64,000 nt of DNA from UMGS1484 sp045593325 (GCA_045593325.1 JAZNWL010000008.1:8928-72927), one strand, 5' to 3'. Numbered from the stretch's first letter, positions 51,343 to 59,467 are shown. Numbers and translations: made by a program. Notes: a model not told the origin generated them from the letters alone.

Positions 51343-53016
51343 TTATTTTACTGTACGACCCAGTTCATTGATCACCTTGTTATGAGCAATCAACAACCAA
51401 CTGGCTTGTTCCTGGTTACCGCCATCGTTGATATCCCCGCTGTAAGACCACAGTTCAGGGTAGATTTCGTTACTGTTTTCTTCCACAAAGGACAACAAAG
51501 TGGTCAACCGTTCGGTGTCTTTCATTTTGGCGCAATACAGAATTTCCCAGGCAATGCCTTTCCCGATGACCAAAGAACCTGCCCGATCCACAGTTTTGGT
51601 GCGGTAATAGTCGGTGCATTGTTCAAATATTTTGTAGGCGGTTTTGGTGGTGCGATTGGCAAAACGGGGAGCGGCGTATTTCAAATACATTTGATAGGTA
51701 TGATCCATAATATCAGGGTCGGCGGCATACCAATCACAACTCATGGGAGCCAGGTTTACCCAGGAGAACCCGCTGACGAATACTTCGGGGGTGTCGGGGT
51801 CGGCGGCTACTTTCTTTTCGCTTCTGCCACGGAGTTCGGCATACATAATTTTCCCGTCCACTTCAGCCACCAGGTTGTTATGAACCCCTTTTACAATTCT
51901 GGAAGCGGCGTCTTCCCACTTTTGGGCATTGGTGGGGTCTGACGTTTTAAAATACAGTGCCATTTCGTGCAATCCTTGGGAAACGTACACGTTGGTCAAC
52001 AGGTCGTAGGCTTGCCAATAGTCGTTTTCACGGGAGTGTTCCAGGCTGGGGTTGAAGATCAGATCGTAGTTGCTGTGCAAACAGCCCTGATCCAGATAGA
52101 AGTTGGCAAAGTCTTTCACTTTGCTGTAAGAACCTTCGATAAAGGCTTTATTTTGAGCGGTTTGGGGTGCTTGGGTAGCAAATTGATACCATGCATGGAG
52201 GAAGAAGAAGGTACCGTCAATTTGTTGTTTGGCGGAGTAGTTGCCCCCTTCATAGATAATATGCACGGCATAGTTCAGGTTGTTTTTCTTATGGAATTCT
52301 ACTATGTAGTTCAGCAAAGCACGGGCTTGGTCGTAATCCCCTTCGGTAATGTGAGCAAGGATCTGAATGGAAGAGTCACGGCAGAACATACCGTTATATG
52401 TCCCGGTGATGGAGGTTTGGGCATAGCCGTTTTCACGGATGCGGTCGATCATGGATTGATAGGTGGTGTCGTAGAGTTCTTCGCTCTTTTTGGAATACAA
52501 GGCAGATTCTGTTTCATAGGCGCCAAGTTGCAGTTGACCGGGGAATTCGGTTCGTTTGCCAACCGAGAATTGCAGAATCATCAAAGCATCCTTGGCGTTG
52601 AATTCACCGTCATTATTCACATCGGCAGCATAGCCTTCTTTTTCGGTAAAGGTGACTTTCCCCACGGCGGCTTTCAACACTTCCAAAGCGTCCTTGGCAT
52701 TGATGGCTTCATCAGCATTGATATCCCCGCAGAGATAATCAATGAGGTCGTTATAGGCGGCAACGGCAGTTTCAAAATCTGCCAGGTTGGTAATGAGTTT
52801 CTTTTGGTAATTGCCGTAGGTATAAACAAAATCATTGATTTTTTGGTTCACGGCGTCCAGGGCGCTTTTACTGTCCCGGGTCATGGTGCCTAACCCTTCA
52901 ATGGCTTGTTGAACTTCCGCCGCGGCGGTATCTGCTGTAACGTCTTCAGCGCCGGCAACCCCGGGCAAAGACAGGGTCAGCACCAGACACAACACAAAGG
53001 CAATCAGTCGTTTCAT
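51343..53016 (-). CDS. Secreted dockerin protein with glycosidase-like domain
   Basis: A 557-residue protein: signal peptide (1-~24, KRLIAFVLCLVLTLSLPGVAG), helical module ~28-95, type I dockerin ~97-155 with calcium loops DINADEAINAKD and DVNNDGEFNAKD, and a glycosidase-like domain ~170-555 (TGTYNGMFCRDSSIQ, FFFLHAWYQFATQAP, GFSWVNLAPMSCDWYAADP, GKGIAWEILYC). It is a shorter paralogue of the 1194-residue protein, lacking the first beta domain and the EEP domains. ATG at 53016 has GGAGG; the longer frame reads through the promoter and is rejected. Divergent from the AraC gene. Confidence 0.72.
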   Translation of the reverse strand: MKRLIAFVLCLVLTLSLPGVAGAEDVTADTAAAEVQQAIEGLGTMTRDSKSALDAVNQKINDFVYTYGNYQKKLITNLADFETAVAAYNDLIDYLCGDINADEAINAKDALEVLKAAVGKVTFTEKEGYAADVNNDGEFNAKDALMILQFSVGKRTEFPGQLQLGAYETESALYSKKSEELYDTTYQSMIDRIRENGYAQTSITGTYNGMFCRDSSIQILAHITEGDYDQARALLNYIVEFHKKNNLNYAVHIIYEGGNYSAKQQIDGTFFFLHAWYQFATQAPQTAQNKAFIEGSYSKVKDFANFYLDQGCLHSNYDLIFNPSLEHSRENDYWQAYDLLTNVYVSQGLHEMALYFKTSDPTNAQKWEDAASRIVKGVHNNLVAEVDGKIMYAELRGRSEKKVAADPDTPEVFVSGFSWVNLAPMSCDWYAADPDIMDHTYQMYLKYAAPRFANRTTKTAYKIFEQCTDYYRTKTVDRAGSLVIGKGIAWEILYCAKMKDTERLTTLLSFVEENSNEIYPELWSYSGDINDGGNQEQASWLLIAHNKVINELGRTVK

Positions 53017-53048
53017 AAATAATTCCTCCCAAATCTTGACTTTATCCT

Positions 53049-53078
53049 CATTATAATGTAAATTATAATAGAAATCAA
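53049..53078 (-). promoter_or_regulatory. Promoter of the 557-residue dockerin gene
   Basis: Minus-strand TTGATT (53073-53078), 17 bases, TATAAT (53050-53055) within CATTATAATG (53049-53058). GA(A/G)TTGATTTC is shared with the 51.1-kb promoter, pointing to common control, possibly by the AraC protein encoded next door. Confidence 0.65.
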
Positions 53079-53128
53079 CTCGTATTTTAATATACTTTCG
53101 TACTATTTTAACATTTTGGTGAAAAAAC

Positions 53129-53971
53129 ATGACCACAATTACTCATGAATGTAACAATCAGTTTCACGACCTGTTCCCCGGCATTGCCATCAGCATCCAA
53201 AATGCCTCCCAAGTGGGGCAGGCTTTGTCCCCCCATTGGCATGAACGAATGGAGATCTGGGGGATTTTGGGAGGAGAAATGACCATTTCCTGCGACGGGG
53301 ATATTTTTGACGTGCGGGCAGGTGACGTATTGATCATCAACCCCGGGCAGGTTCATTCCTGCAAGGTGAACGTCGCCCCCACCACGGTGGACTGCCTGAT
53401 TTTTGACAGTAACATTCTGCTGACCAACCGCCCCGGAGAAATTGACCAGACCCTTCACAACATTGCGTCGGGAACCTTGCGGTTTCAGCATATCGTCCGT
53501 AAAAATCCCGAGGTTTTGCCCTTGGTGGAGAAAATTGTGCATTGCCGTCCCCACACTCCTTTGGGCAATATGGAAATCACCGGGCTTCTTTACCAACTTC
53601 TTGCCATACTTACCCGCAACTACATTCTCAATGGGGATCATCCCGTTCCTCACCATTTACAGGAAATCAACCTGTTATTGGAATACATTCATAAAAATTA
53701 CCCCAAGGAACTTACCCTGGAAGAACTGGCCGTCAAGGCTTGCCGTTCCCCCTCGTATCTGTGCCGTTGGTTCAAGGAATCGGTGGGGCAGTCCCCCATG
53801 GCATACCTGACCACCGTGCGTATTAACAAAGCATACGAACTCCTTTCCTTGGGAGGCTGTTCGGTGGCCGCCGCCGCAAACGCGGTGGGCTTTTGCGACC
53901 TGAACACCTTCACCCGTCAGTTCCGCAAACGGGTGGGCATTCCCCCGTCTAAAGTGAAAAGTAAGCAATAA
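53129..53971 (+). CDS. AraC-family transcriptional regulator
   Basis: A 280-residue protein with an N-terminal cupin-type sensor domain (SPHWHERMEIWGILGG, DVRAGDVLIINPGQVHSC) and a C-terminal pair of helix-turn-helix motifs (LTLEELAVKACRSPSYLCRWFKE and the second helix region CSVAAAANAVGFCDLNTFTRQFRK, quoted in part). Sensor domains of this type usually bind sugars. It is divergent from the dockerin gene cluster and is the obvious candidate regulator for it. Confidence 0.93.
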   Translation: MTTITHECNNQFHDLFPGIAISIQNASQVGQALSPHWHERMEIWGILGGEMTISCDGDIFDVRAGDVLIINPGQVHSCKVNVAPTTVDCLIFDSNILLTNRPGEIDQTLHNIASGTLRFQHIVRKNPEVLPLVEKIVHCRPHTPLGNMEITGLLYQLLAILTRNYILNGDHPVPHHLQEINLLLEYIHKNYPKELTLEELAVKACRSPSYLCRWFKESVGQSPMAYLTTVRINKAYELLSLGGCSVAAAANAVGFCDLNTFTRQFRKRVGIPPSKVKSKQ

Positions 53972-53988
53972 CTATTATTATAATGAAA

Positions 53989-54028
53989 AGAGAGAACATC
54001 CCCTCGGGGGCAGGTTCTCTCTTTTTTC
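53989..54028 (+). terminator. Terminator of the AraC gene
   Basis: AGAGAGAAC and GTTCTCTCT with an inner CCC/GGG pair, followed by TTTTTTC. Confidence 0.85.
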
Positions 54029-54036
54029 TTTTGGGA

Positions 54037-54084
54037 CCACCAAACCTCGCCTGTATCTGCCACCGGCAGCGGCGAGGCTTGGTG
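54037..54084. repeat. Palindromic hairpin repeat
   Basis: Nested inverted repeat CACCAAACCTCGCC ... CTGCCaccGGCAG ... GGCGAGGCTTGGTG. Its centre CTGCCACCGGCAGCGGCG, preceded by CGCCTG(T/C)AT, recurs at 58220-58246 on the same strand. It lies at the point where the recombinase remnant loses homology. Confidence 0.7.
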
Positions 54085-54590
54085 ACAAAAGTTCCTCACT
54101 CGTTCGGGGCTCAGTGAACGCCGGTGTTCCAGCTTTGTGGTATCAAGTTTGCGGAATTGATGTAAGAAGAACTTGATTTTCTTCGACTCTAACAAGGGTT
54201 TGAACATTTGCTCCCGAGCAATAGAGATTTCTAAATCTTCTTTTCTTGCTTCAAGCTCTTCCAACCTTTGTTTTGTAGATGAAGTGAAGATGCCGTTTTG
54301 AATTGCATCAAGCATATTCTTTATACTCTTTTCAACCTCGCGCAATTCTTGTTTAAGTAACGGTAGAGTGGTGTTTTCTTTCTTTTGAGCCCTCATTAGA
54401 ATATCAACAAGCTCATCAATCGCTTCATCATCCATGAAAAAACGCATAACTTGTTGGATGACAATATCTTTGAATTTATACTCGCCTATGTAGTGGCGAT
54501 TTTGCAACATTCTTGAAATGGCATCGATAGAGAATTTTCTGCCGATAGTATTGCGATAGCCTTTTGCATTAAAATCTTCAGCAATTTGCT

Positions 54591-54938
54591 TCATGGTTTT
54601 TCCGTCGAGATAGGTTCGGTTGCCGAGACAACACGAACACTGTTCTTTTTGAGCAAGTTTTTATAGTGCGCAGAATCAAAACGGTCACGAGCAAATCGGT
54701 CAAGTTTCCAAACGAGAATGACGTCAAACATTTTCTTATGGCTGTCTTTAATCATCTCTTGGAAAGCAGGACGATTATCTGTTTTGGCAGAGTAAGCACG
54801 ATCGATGTAATTATGAAGTAAGGTGATTCCGTTTTTCTCGGCAAAAGCTGTACATTCGCGAATCTGTCCTTCGATAGATTCTTCGCGCTGATGGTCACTT
54901 GAAGATCGAGCGTAAATTACACCTTTCATACTTTTCAT
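54591..54938 (-). pseudogene. N-terminal remnant of a large serine recombinase
   Basis: A 115-residue piece of the resolvase catalytic domain: VIYARSSSDHQREESIEGQ with the catalytic Ser, NRPAFQEMIKDS, VWKLDRFARDR and VVSATEPIS, where it stops. The bases just after read GACGGAAAAACCATGAAGC, which in another frame give D-G-K-T-M-K-Q-I, the continuation found ~100 residues later in intact homologues. So an internal deletion with a frameshift separates it from the next piece; the recombinase is very probably inactive. Confidence 0.8.
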
Positions 54939-54946
54939 CTACCTTT

Positions 54947-56104
54947 TTATTTACTGATTTTGTATTTTATTCTTGCTCCGTATTTTGTAGATGTTAGCAG
55001 TCCTAATTCTTCAAATTTAAGAACAAAGCCGCGAATGGTCGCATAGGCGGCATCCCCAAAATCTTTTTCTAATTGTTTAGTAGAGAACTCACCCAAACCG
55101 TAAAACGACAAAACAAACTGCCAAAGCTTGATTTCCTTTTCGGTTGCCATACCGTTTTTGATTACCTCATCATAACGGGATAGGGTGTCTACAGGGGTGA
55201 CGTCTGTCATTTGATTATAAACCTTCTCAATAAAGTATATAACAAATGGGGTTACGTCGATAATGTTGCTGTATTTTTTGTTTTGCTCAATGGTGGTATA
55301 GGCATCGTAATACGCCTTGCGACTTTTTTCAATTTTACTTGAGAAGGGGATAAACAATGCCGATTGATATCCCTTCTGAATTAAAAACCACAAATGCAGA
55401 AGCCGCGCCATTCTTCCGTTGCCGTCAAAATACGGATGAATATAAGCACAATAAAAATGAATAATGGCAGCTTTTACAAGGTCATTGATATTATCTTCCG
55501 CGTTTGCAAACGCAATCAAATCGGCCATGTGTTTTGGAACTTCGGTAGCGGGCAAGCCGGTGTGCTCAATATGATCGCTCACAATGTAAACAACGTCATG
55601 ACGATACTTCTTGCCTTCTTCCAGTTTGTTTTCTTCCTCCAAGAAGTCGCCGACCGTCATCATATAAAGCTTGTATAGATTATCTTCGTTGATTTTGTTG
55701 GTAGTATCGGCAATAAACTCAAGCCCTTTTTTAAGTCCCATAATGCGATTTTCTTGTTCGTCCTTTGGGGCAAAGCCCTTTAAAATACTGCGAACACTGT
55801 CTCTGCTAAAATCAATGCTTTCAATAGCAGAGGTGGCAATTATTTCATCTTCGGCCGCTTGTATGCCATAGTGCTTGTCTTGACTCTTTAATAAAAGCTT
55901 GATGGCAGATTGATTGATGGAGGCATGGTTTTCGATATAAGCGATTTTTTTGCCGTCAAAATCACAAAGGGGTAGTTCTTTGTAATATAAGTCTCTGAGC
56001 GTGCTTAAAAAATCACTGAAATCTTCCGCGTATTTATATTTCATTTTCTTGTAGTCGTAAAAAGACTTGTCTTTTAAAATTTTTGTAAATAATTGAATAT
56101 CCAT
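54947..56104 (-). CDS. Fic/DOC family protein
   Basis: A 385-residue protein with an N-terminal Fic_N-like domain, the alpha-inhibitory region TSAIESIDF (inhibitory Glu kept; the usual Gly/Asn after it is Ser), the catalytic loop HPYFDGNGRMARLL at about residue 222 and a C-terminal winged-helix-like part (FGDAAYATIRGFVLKFEELG). Fic enzymes usually attach AMP to target proteins. It is AT-richer than the flanking chromosome, has its own consensus promoter and lies beside the recombinase remnant, consistent with a mobile-island cargo or an orphan toxin. Confidence 0.92.
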   Translation of the reverse strand: MDIQLFTKILKDKSFYDYKKMKYKYAEDFSDFLSTLRDLYYKELPLCDFDGKKIAYIENHASINQSAIKLLLKSQDKHYGIQAAEDEIIATSAIESIDFSRDSVRSILKGFAPKDEQENRIMGLKKGLEFIADTTNKINEDNLYKLYMMTVGDFLEEENKLEEGKKYRHDVVYIVSDHIEHTGLPATEVPKHMADLIAFANAEDNINDLVKAAIIHFYCAYIHPYFDGNGRMARLLHLWFLIQKGYQSALFIPFSSKIEKSRKAYYDAYTTIEQNKKYSNIIDVTPFVIYFIEKVYNQMTDVTPVDTLSRYDEVIKNGMATEKEIKLWQFVLSFYGLGEFSTKQLEKDFGDAAYATIRGFVLKFEELGLLTSTKYGARIKYKISK

Positions 56105-56142
56105 AAATCATTCTCCGATAAAACATAGTATCAGTTTGTATC

Positions 56143-56171
56143 ATTATAGTGCAAAGACAAATAATTGTCAA
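56143..56171 (-). promoter_or_regulatory. Promoter of the fic gene
   Basis: Minus-strand TTGACA (56166-56171), 17 bases, TATAAT (56143-56148). Confidence 0.85.
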
Positions 56172-56451
56172 GATGAAAATCAAAATTTTATTTAAGGGGT
56201 ATTAGGGAACGCCCTAACAAGGTGTTTTGTGTACACAAACGCGATGCTTGCTACAGCAAGAACGCGGAATAGGAGACAAAACACGTTGCTTGCGAAGATG
56301 ATACCGTTGTGATTTTTAAATCGCTGTGTTATAATTGTATTATAAACCACTTGGTGTCCGTTATATGATACTTTGGTTGCGCTAAAATAATTAAAAGAGG
56401 AACTGTGCCCGCAAGCATCGTGAATGGATATCCACACCGCAGTCTTCGCTA
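56172..56451. other. Non-coding gap in the island
   Basis: No convincing gene: the one long frame (56192-56437, minus) has no ribosome site and no family pattern. Several imperfect inverted repeats (e.g. GCTTGCTACAGCAAG) and a TATAAT-like stretch at ~56330 are present; the region looks like remnants of mobile DNA. Confidence 0.4.
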
Positions 56452-56757
56452 TCAGTTATCCTCCCATAAGAAATTGCTGAAGGGAGCATTGTCGCTGATA
56501 AAGGTATCATAAGTGAACTTTGCACCGAGTCTGAAACCGACAATGAAACTATCGAGGTTGGATTCTCCGTTCACCACGCTCCAAGCGTTGACGTGATCGA
56601 GGAACTTGCTCTTTTCTTCGCCTTTAAGTTTGGCGGTCAAGTATTCCTCGGTTTCGTTGAGGGTTTGCATTTCTTTCATTACCGCTTTGCTCTGCTTGAT
56701 ACTGCGAGCCTGAGGGGCGATATTACCATAATAGAATTCTTTAATAAAGTCTTTCAT
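56452..56757 (-). CDS. DUF6809 family protein
   Basis: A 101-residue soluble protein starting MKDFIKEFYYGNIAPQ and continuing with LNETEEYLTAKLKGEEKSKFLDHVNAW, FIVGFRLGAKFTYD, which matches the DUF6809 pattern of small proteins common in mobile regions of Clostridia. The function is unknown. The ATG follows GGAGG. The A/T-rich codon use agrees with the rest of the island. Confidence 0.75.
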   Translation of the reverse strand: MKDFIKEFYYGNIAPQARSIKQSKAVMKEMQTLNETEEYLTAKLKGEEKSKFLDHVNAWSVVNGESNLDSFIVGFRLGAKFTYDTFISDNAPFSNFLWEDN

Positions 56758-56814
56758 AAACTAACCTCCGTTTGTTTTTGAGTTGAAATTTGGATAGTCT
56801 ATTAAAAGAGAAAA

Positions 56815-56853
56815 TCCGAACCCACCGCCTATTAGACGGAGGTTCGGATTCTT
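56815..56853. terminator. Hairpin between DUF6809 and lipoprotein genes
   Basis: AATCCGAACC and GGTTCGGATT pair around CCG...CGG; no clear T-run on either side, so termination is uncertain. Confidence 0.45.
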
Positions 56854-56899
56854 CGTGTTTGGTGCGAGTGTTCATAACGGACTTGATTTTAAAATATAA

Positions 56900-57541
56900 T
56901 TATTCTTTAATCATAATGTAATTGTATGGAATTAAGTGGTCTTTATCATATATATAAAAATACATTTCACCATTTGCGTAATTTCTTGCAGACGCAGTTG
57001 TATAAGTATAATAAGCATAAACCTTATTATCTTTAATTTCATAAGAACCATCACCATATTCAAAATTATCTCCGCTTACCTCAATATCACCGGTTGCGCA
57101 GAATTTTAAATTAAGCGAATTAAATTCATATGTGAAATCCAAAACCTCACCGGATTCTACTGATAAATCATCATAGAAGTAGGGGGTTCCTTCTTCTTTT
57201 GAGAACAAGATAAAATTATTATCATTTTCAACAAAATATATATCCTCACCATCATCAGTAAATTCTTCAAATGTAAGCATTGAATCTGATCCATCAAATA
57301 ACCATGTACCTTCTTTAATCGTTTCACCTGTCTCTGTTTCATATACATGATAGCTTGAATCTTCGTTGATTAAAACCGTCCAAGCTGCATATTCATATTT
57401 GCCTACAATATCTTCAACGCTTAAAGTGGAACATCCAGTTAAAGTGAGCCCACACCCAATAATAGTGATTATTGTAATTATAGTGATTTTTAATAGCCAC
57501 TCAAAAAAATTTTTGTTTTTCCATTTTGCATAATTTGTCAT
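56900..57541 (-). CDS. Putative lipoprotein of unknown function
   Basis: A 213-residue protein with a hydrophobic N-terminal segment (LLKITIITIITIIGCGLTLTG) and lipobox L-T-G-C at residue ~37, followed by an acidic, beta-rich domain (GKYEYAAWTVLINED, EGTWLFDGSDSMLTF) that looks like a lipocalin-like/DUF barrel. I do not recognise the family. AT-rich, part of the island. It follows the small membrane protein by six bases. Confidence 0.65.
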   Translation of the reverse strand: MTNYAKWKNKNFFEWLLKITIITIITIIGCGLTLTGCSTLSVEDIVGKYEYAAWTVLINEDSSYHVYETETGETIKEGTWLFDGSDSMLTFEEFTDDGEDIYFVENDNNFILFSKEEGTPYFYDDLSVESGEVLDFTYEFNSLNLKFCATGDIEVSGDNFEYGDGSYEIKDNKVYAYYTYTTASARNYANGEMYFYIYDKDHLIPYNYIMIKE

Positions 57542-57547
57542 ATGCTT

Positions 57548-57730
57548 TCATCTCCTAAAATAAAAAAGTGTGAGCAACCGAAGCCACCCACACCGAAAAA
57601 CGCAAACTCCGATTGCTGCTACACAAAACCAGATAAATGGGATATGGTATCCAAGCATACTACCGGTTGGAATTTGCATTTTTACCAAATTCAAAAGTAG
57701 TATGCACAAAAAAGGATACAGTACTCCCAT
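57548..57730 (-). CDS. Small two-segment membrane protein
   Basis: About 60 residues from the ATG at 57730 (GVLYPFLCILLLNLV ... IPFIWFCVAAIGVCVF), two membrane segments and a basic C-terminus. A TTG start at 57754 is possible; AAAGG lies upstream of the ATG. Six bases before the lipoprotein gene, so perhaps cotranscribed. No family recognised. Confidence 0.45.
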   Translation of the reverse strand: MGVLYPFLCILLLNLVKMQIPTGSMLGYHIPFIWFCVAAIGVCVFRCGWLRLLTLFYFRR

Positions 57731-57890
57731 AAAAAAGAAAATACCTTTTCCCAAAGTGTTTATTCGGTTTTGTGTAGCACTATTAGTGTATCACAAATTT
57801 AAATATTTTTCAATAGTTTTCGGTAAGTATATTGTCTACAAGTTTAGCGAGCATCGGATTTTGACACCAAAATCCAAACAGACCGAAAAG

Positions 57891-57924
57891 AACAAGCCTT
57901 TCTCAAAAAAGAGAAAGGCTTGTT
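57891..57924 (-). terminator. Terminator downstream of tRNA-Pro
   Basis: AACAAGCCTTTCTC and GAGAAAGGCTTGTT form a perfect 14-bp stem around six A/T bases, ~60 bases behind the tRNA 3' end. Confidence 0.75.
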
Positions 57925-57983
57925 ACTGTAATGATAAAAATCGAGTGCTCATAACTTAAATCCTTTATGAACACTCGATATGG

Positions 57984-58042
<59 letters not shown>

Positions 58043-58057
<15 letters not shown>

Positions 58058-58617
58058 TTGTTAAGTTTTATTTTGGATCATTCTTTTCTTGGGTTGTGTT
58101 TTGCGCGCTTCTGCTTGGTTTTTATAGGAGTTTTGTTTATCCACTCCCCTCCAAATCATAGTCGCTCTGCTCGCTTGGAAGCGCGTCGCATAGCTCCTTG
58201 ATTTGTCACCTCAGAATACCGCCTGCATCTGCCACCGGCAGCGGCGGCATTCTTCGCCCACCAAATGCGCTACATCTCGTTATTAAGTTTTATTTTGGAT
58301 CATTCTTTTCTTGGGTTATGTTTTGCGCGCTTCTACGAAGCTACCGTTTGCGGTGCCCGAACAGCCCTTCGGGTGCTCCGCACTGTTCCTCGGGCTTTTT
58401 CGACCGCGGCACCAACTTCGCTCCTCGCTGCTTCTCGCACTGCGAGCGCTCGGGCTCGTTACCACCAAATGCGCTACATCTCGTTATTAAGTTTTATTTT
58501 GGATCATTCTTTTCTTGGGTTGTGTTTTGCGCGCTTCTACGAAGCTACCGTTTGCGGTGCCCGAACAGCCCTTCGGGTGCTCCGCACTGTTCCTCGGGCT
58601 TTTTCGACCGCGGCACC
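58043..58617 (-). repeat. Tandem repeats of the tRNA-Pro 5' end plus leader
   Basis: Copies at 58258-58413 and 58462-58617 are 156 bases each, 204 bases apart and differ at one or two positions. Each contains the first 14 bases of tRNA-Pro (CGAGATGTAGCGCA) plus TTTGGT, the same ~60-base leader found in front of the real tRNA (58058-58118), and a further ~80 bases rich in short hairpins (CCCGAAGGGCTGTTCGGG). A partial third copy is the true tRNA front end. No complete second tRNA exists. The open frames drawn over this region are not genes. Confidence 0.8.
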
Positions 58618-58760
58618 TCGTCGACACGAACTCCACTCCCGAATTTCCGCTATTCGCGAAAATACCGTCCGCTCCGTTGTGCCTCCTCTTCCCAAAAAGC
58701 AGGCTTTTTGGGAGTTCTATAAATCCACCTGCATCACACCGCAACTCTTCCCTTTTCACT

Positions 58761-58811
58761 GCAAAGGCGATAACGCCTTTGCATTATACCTTATGTACCA
58801 AACTTTGTCAA
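58761..58811 (-). promoter_or_regulatory. Strong promoter reading toward tRNA-Pro, with 5' hairpin
   Basis: Minus-strand TTGACA (58806-58811), 17 bases, TATAAT (58783-58788). Immediately downstream the transcript would begin with the hairpin GCAAAGGCG/CGCCTTTGC (58761-58782). The -35 box touches the T-run that ends the 6S RNA. The leader to the tRNA would be ~720 bases and include the repeats. Confidence 0.8.
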
Positions 58812-58813
58812 GA

Positions 58814-59015
58814 AAAAAGGTTCCCGCGCTGTCGTAAAAAAAGCGGCTAATGATAACCTGCCCACAACACAGCAGGTGGGTATTCTCCTCACTGCTTTGT
58901 GCTTCCAACGTCCCGACGAATCGGGGAGGCCTGCATACCCACAGCAAGAGCCGAATTCCCTTTTATACACTTGTAGGGTTATATAGCCGCAACATACGCG
59001 AACAGCGCAGGAAAT
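58814..59015 (-). ncRNA. ssrS: 6S RNA
   Basis: Minus strand, ~200 bases. The ends form the classical closing stem (TTCCTGCGCTGT near the 5' end with ACAGCGCGGGAA near the 3' end, 12 pairs), the 5' part reads ATTTCCTGCGCTGTTCGC as in 6S RNAs, and the interior gives a long interrupted hairpin (CGGCT/AGCCG; GGGTAT/ATACCC) with a large central bubble that mimics an open promoter. CTTTTTTC follows the closing stem as a terminator. 6S RNA binds housekeeping RNA polymerase in stationary phase. Not confirmed by a covariance search. Confidence 0.82.
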
Positions 59016-59032
59016 AAAATCGGTAAAAATGG

Positions 59033-59338
59033 CTAGTCTTCGATGTCGAACACTTCCGACAATCTGGCGGCAAAAATGTCTGCCACACGGGCAAATTCTT
59101 CGTCGTCCACGATCTCATCAAAGAAATCCCCTTGGTCTTCCGACACTTGTTTCATGATCACCAGGGGATCGGAATCGTCTACCATATCTTTGGGGTCGTC
59201 ATAAATGGGCAACATTGCCACGTAATGAGAACCTTGGTCGTCCAATTCGTCCAACACTTCAAAGGTGAATTCGTTACCTTCGTCATCACTCAAGGTAACC
59301 AGATCCGCCATTTCTTCTAACAATTCTTTATCTTCCAT
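59033..59338 (-). CDS. DUF1292 family protein (YrzB-like)
   Basis: A 101-residue, very acidic protein starting MEDKELLEEMADLVTLSDDEGNEFTFEVLDEL (quoted in part: LVTLSDDEGNEFTFEV), with YVAMLPIYDD and PLVIMKQVSED, the DUF1292 pattern. The function is unknown; it is widely conserved in Firmicutes. ATG at 59338 has AAAGGAG; the 5' leader of ~125 bases holds two small hairpins. 6S RNA starts only ~15 bases after its stop. Confidence 0.88.
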   Translation of the reverse strand: MEDKELLEEMADLVTLSDDEGNEFTFEVLDELDDQGSHYVAMLPIYDDPKDMVDDSDPLVIMKQVSEDQGDFFDEIVDDEEFARVADIFAARLSEVFDIED

Positions 59339-59467
59339 GATTGGGTCTCCTTTTGTCTCTAGACTCGAACCTGTCACGATTTCGCTCGCCGCCTTTATTC
59401 ATAAGGCCTTGTGTTCATTTTTGAAAGGCGCCAGCCTTCCTGCAAATTCACACTTCACCTTACCTCT

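Larger units (their letters stand above)
53917..54594 (-). pseudogene. C-terminal remnant of a large serine recombinase
   Basis: The frame begins MKQIAEDFNAKGYRNT, which in intact recombinases lies in the middle of the recombinase domain, runs to YKFKDIVIQ, and then jumps directly to VMRFFMDDEAIDELVDIL and the C-terminal coiled coil. The zinc-ribbon region between them is missing. After about 54130 the frame leaves the family and reads through a hairpin repeat (54037-54084) and the AraC terminator. Overlaps the N-terminal remnant by four bases. Confidence 0.75.

Noticed and set aside
56192..56437. 81-codon minus-strand frame in the island
   Set aside because: No ribosome site, no recognisable family, and it overlaps inverted repeats.
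58198..58850. Overlapping open frames of 90-190 codons beside tRNA-Pro
   Set aside because: They are read from the duplicated tRNA leader and structured repeats, have no ribosome sites and repeat the same peptide because the DNA is duplicated.
59345..59375. T-arm-like GACAGGTTCGAGTC on the minus strand before the DUF1292 gene
   Set aside because: No acceptor, D or anticodon arm can be built around it; chance similarity within the 5' leader.
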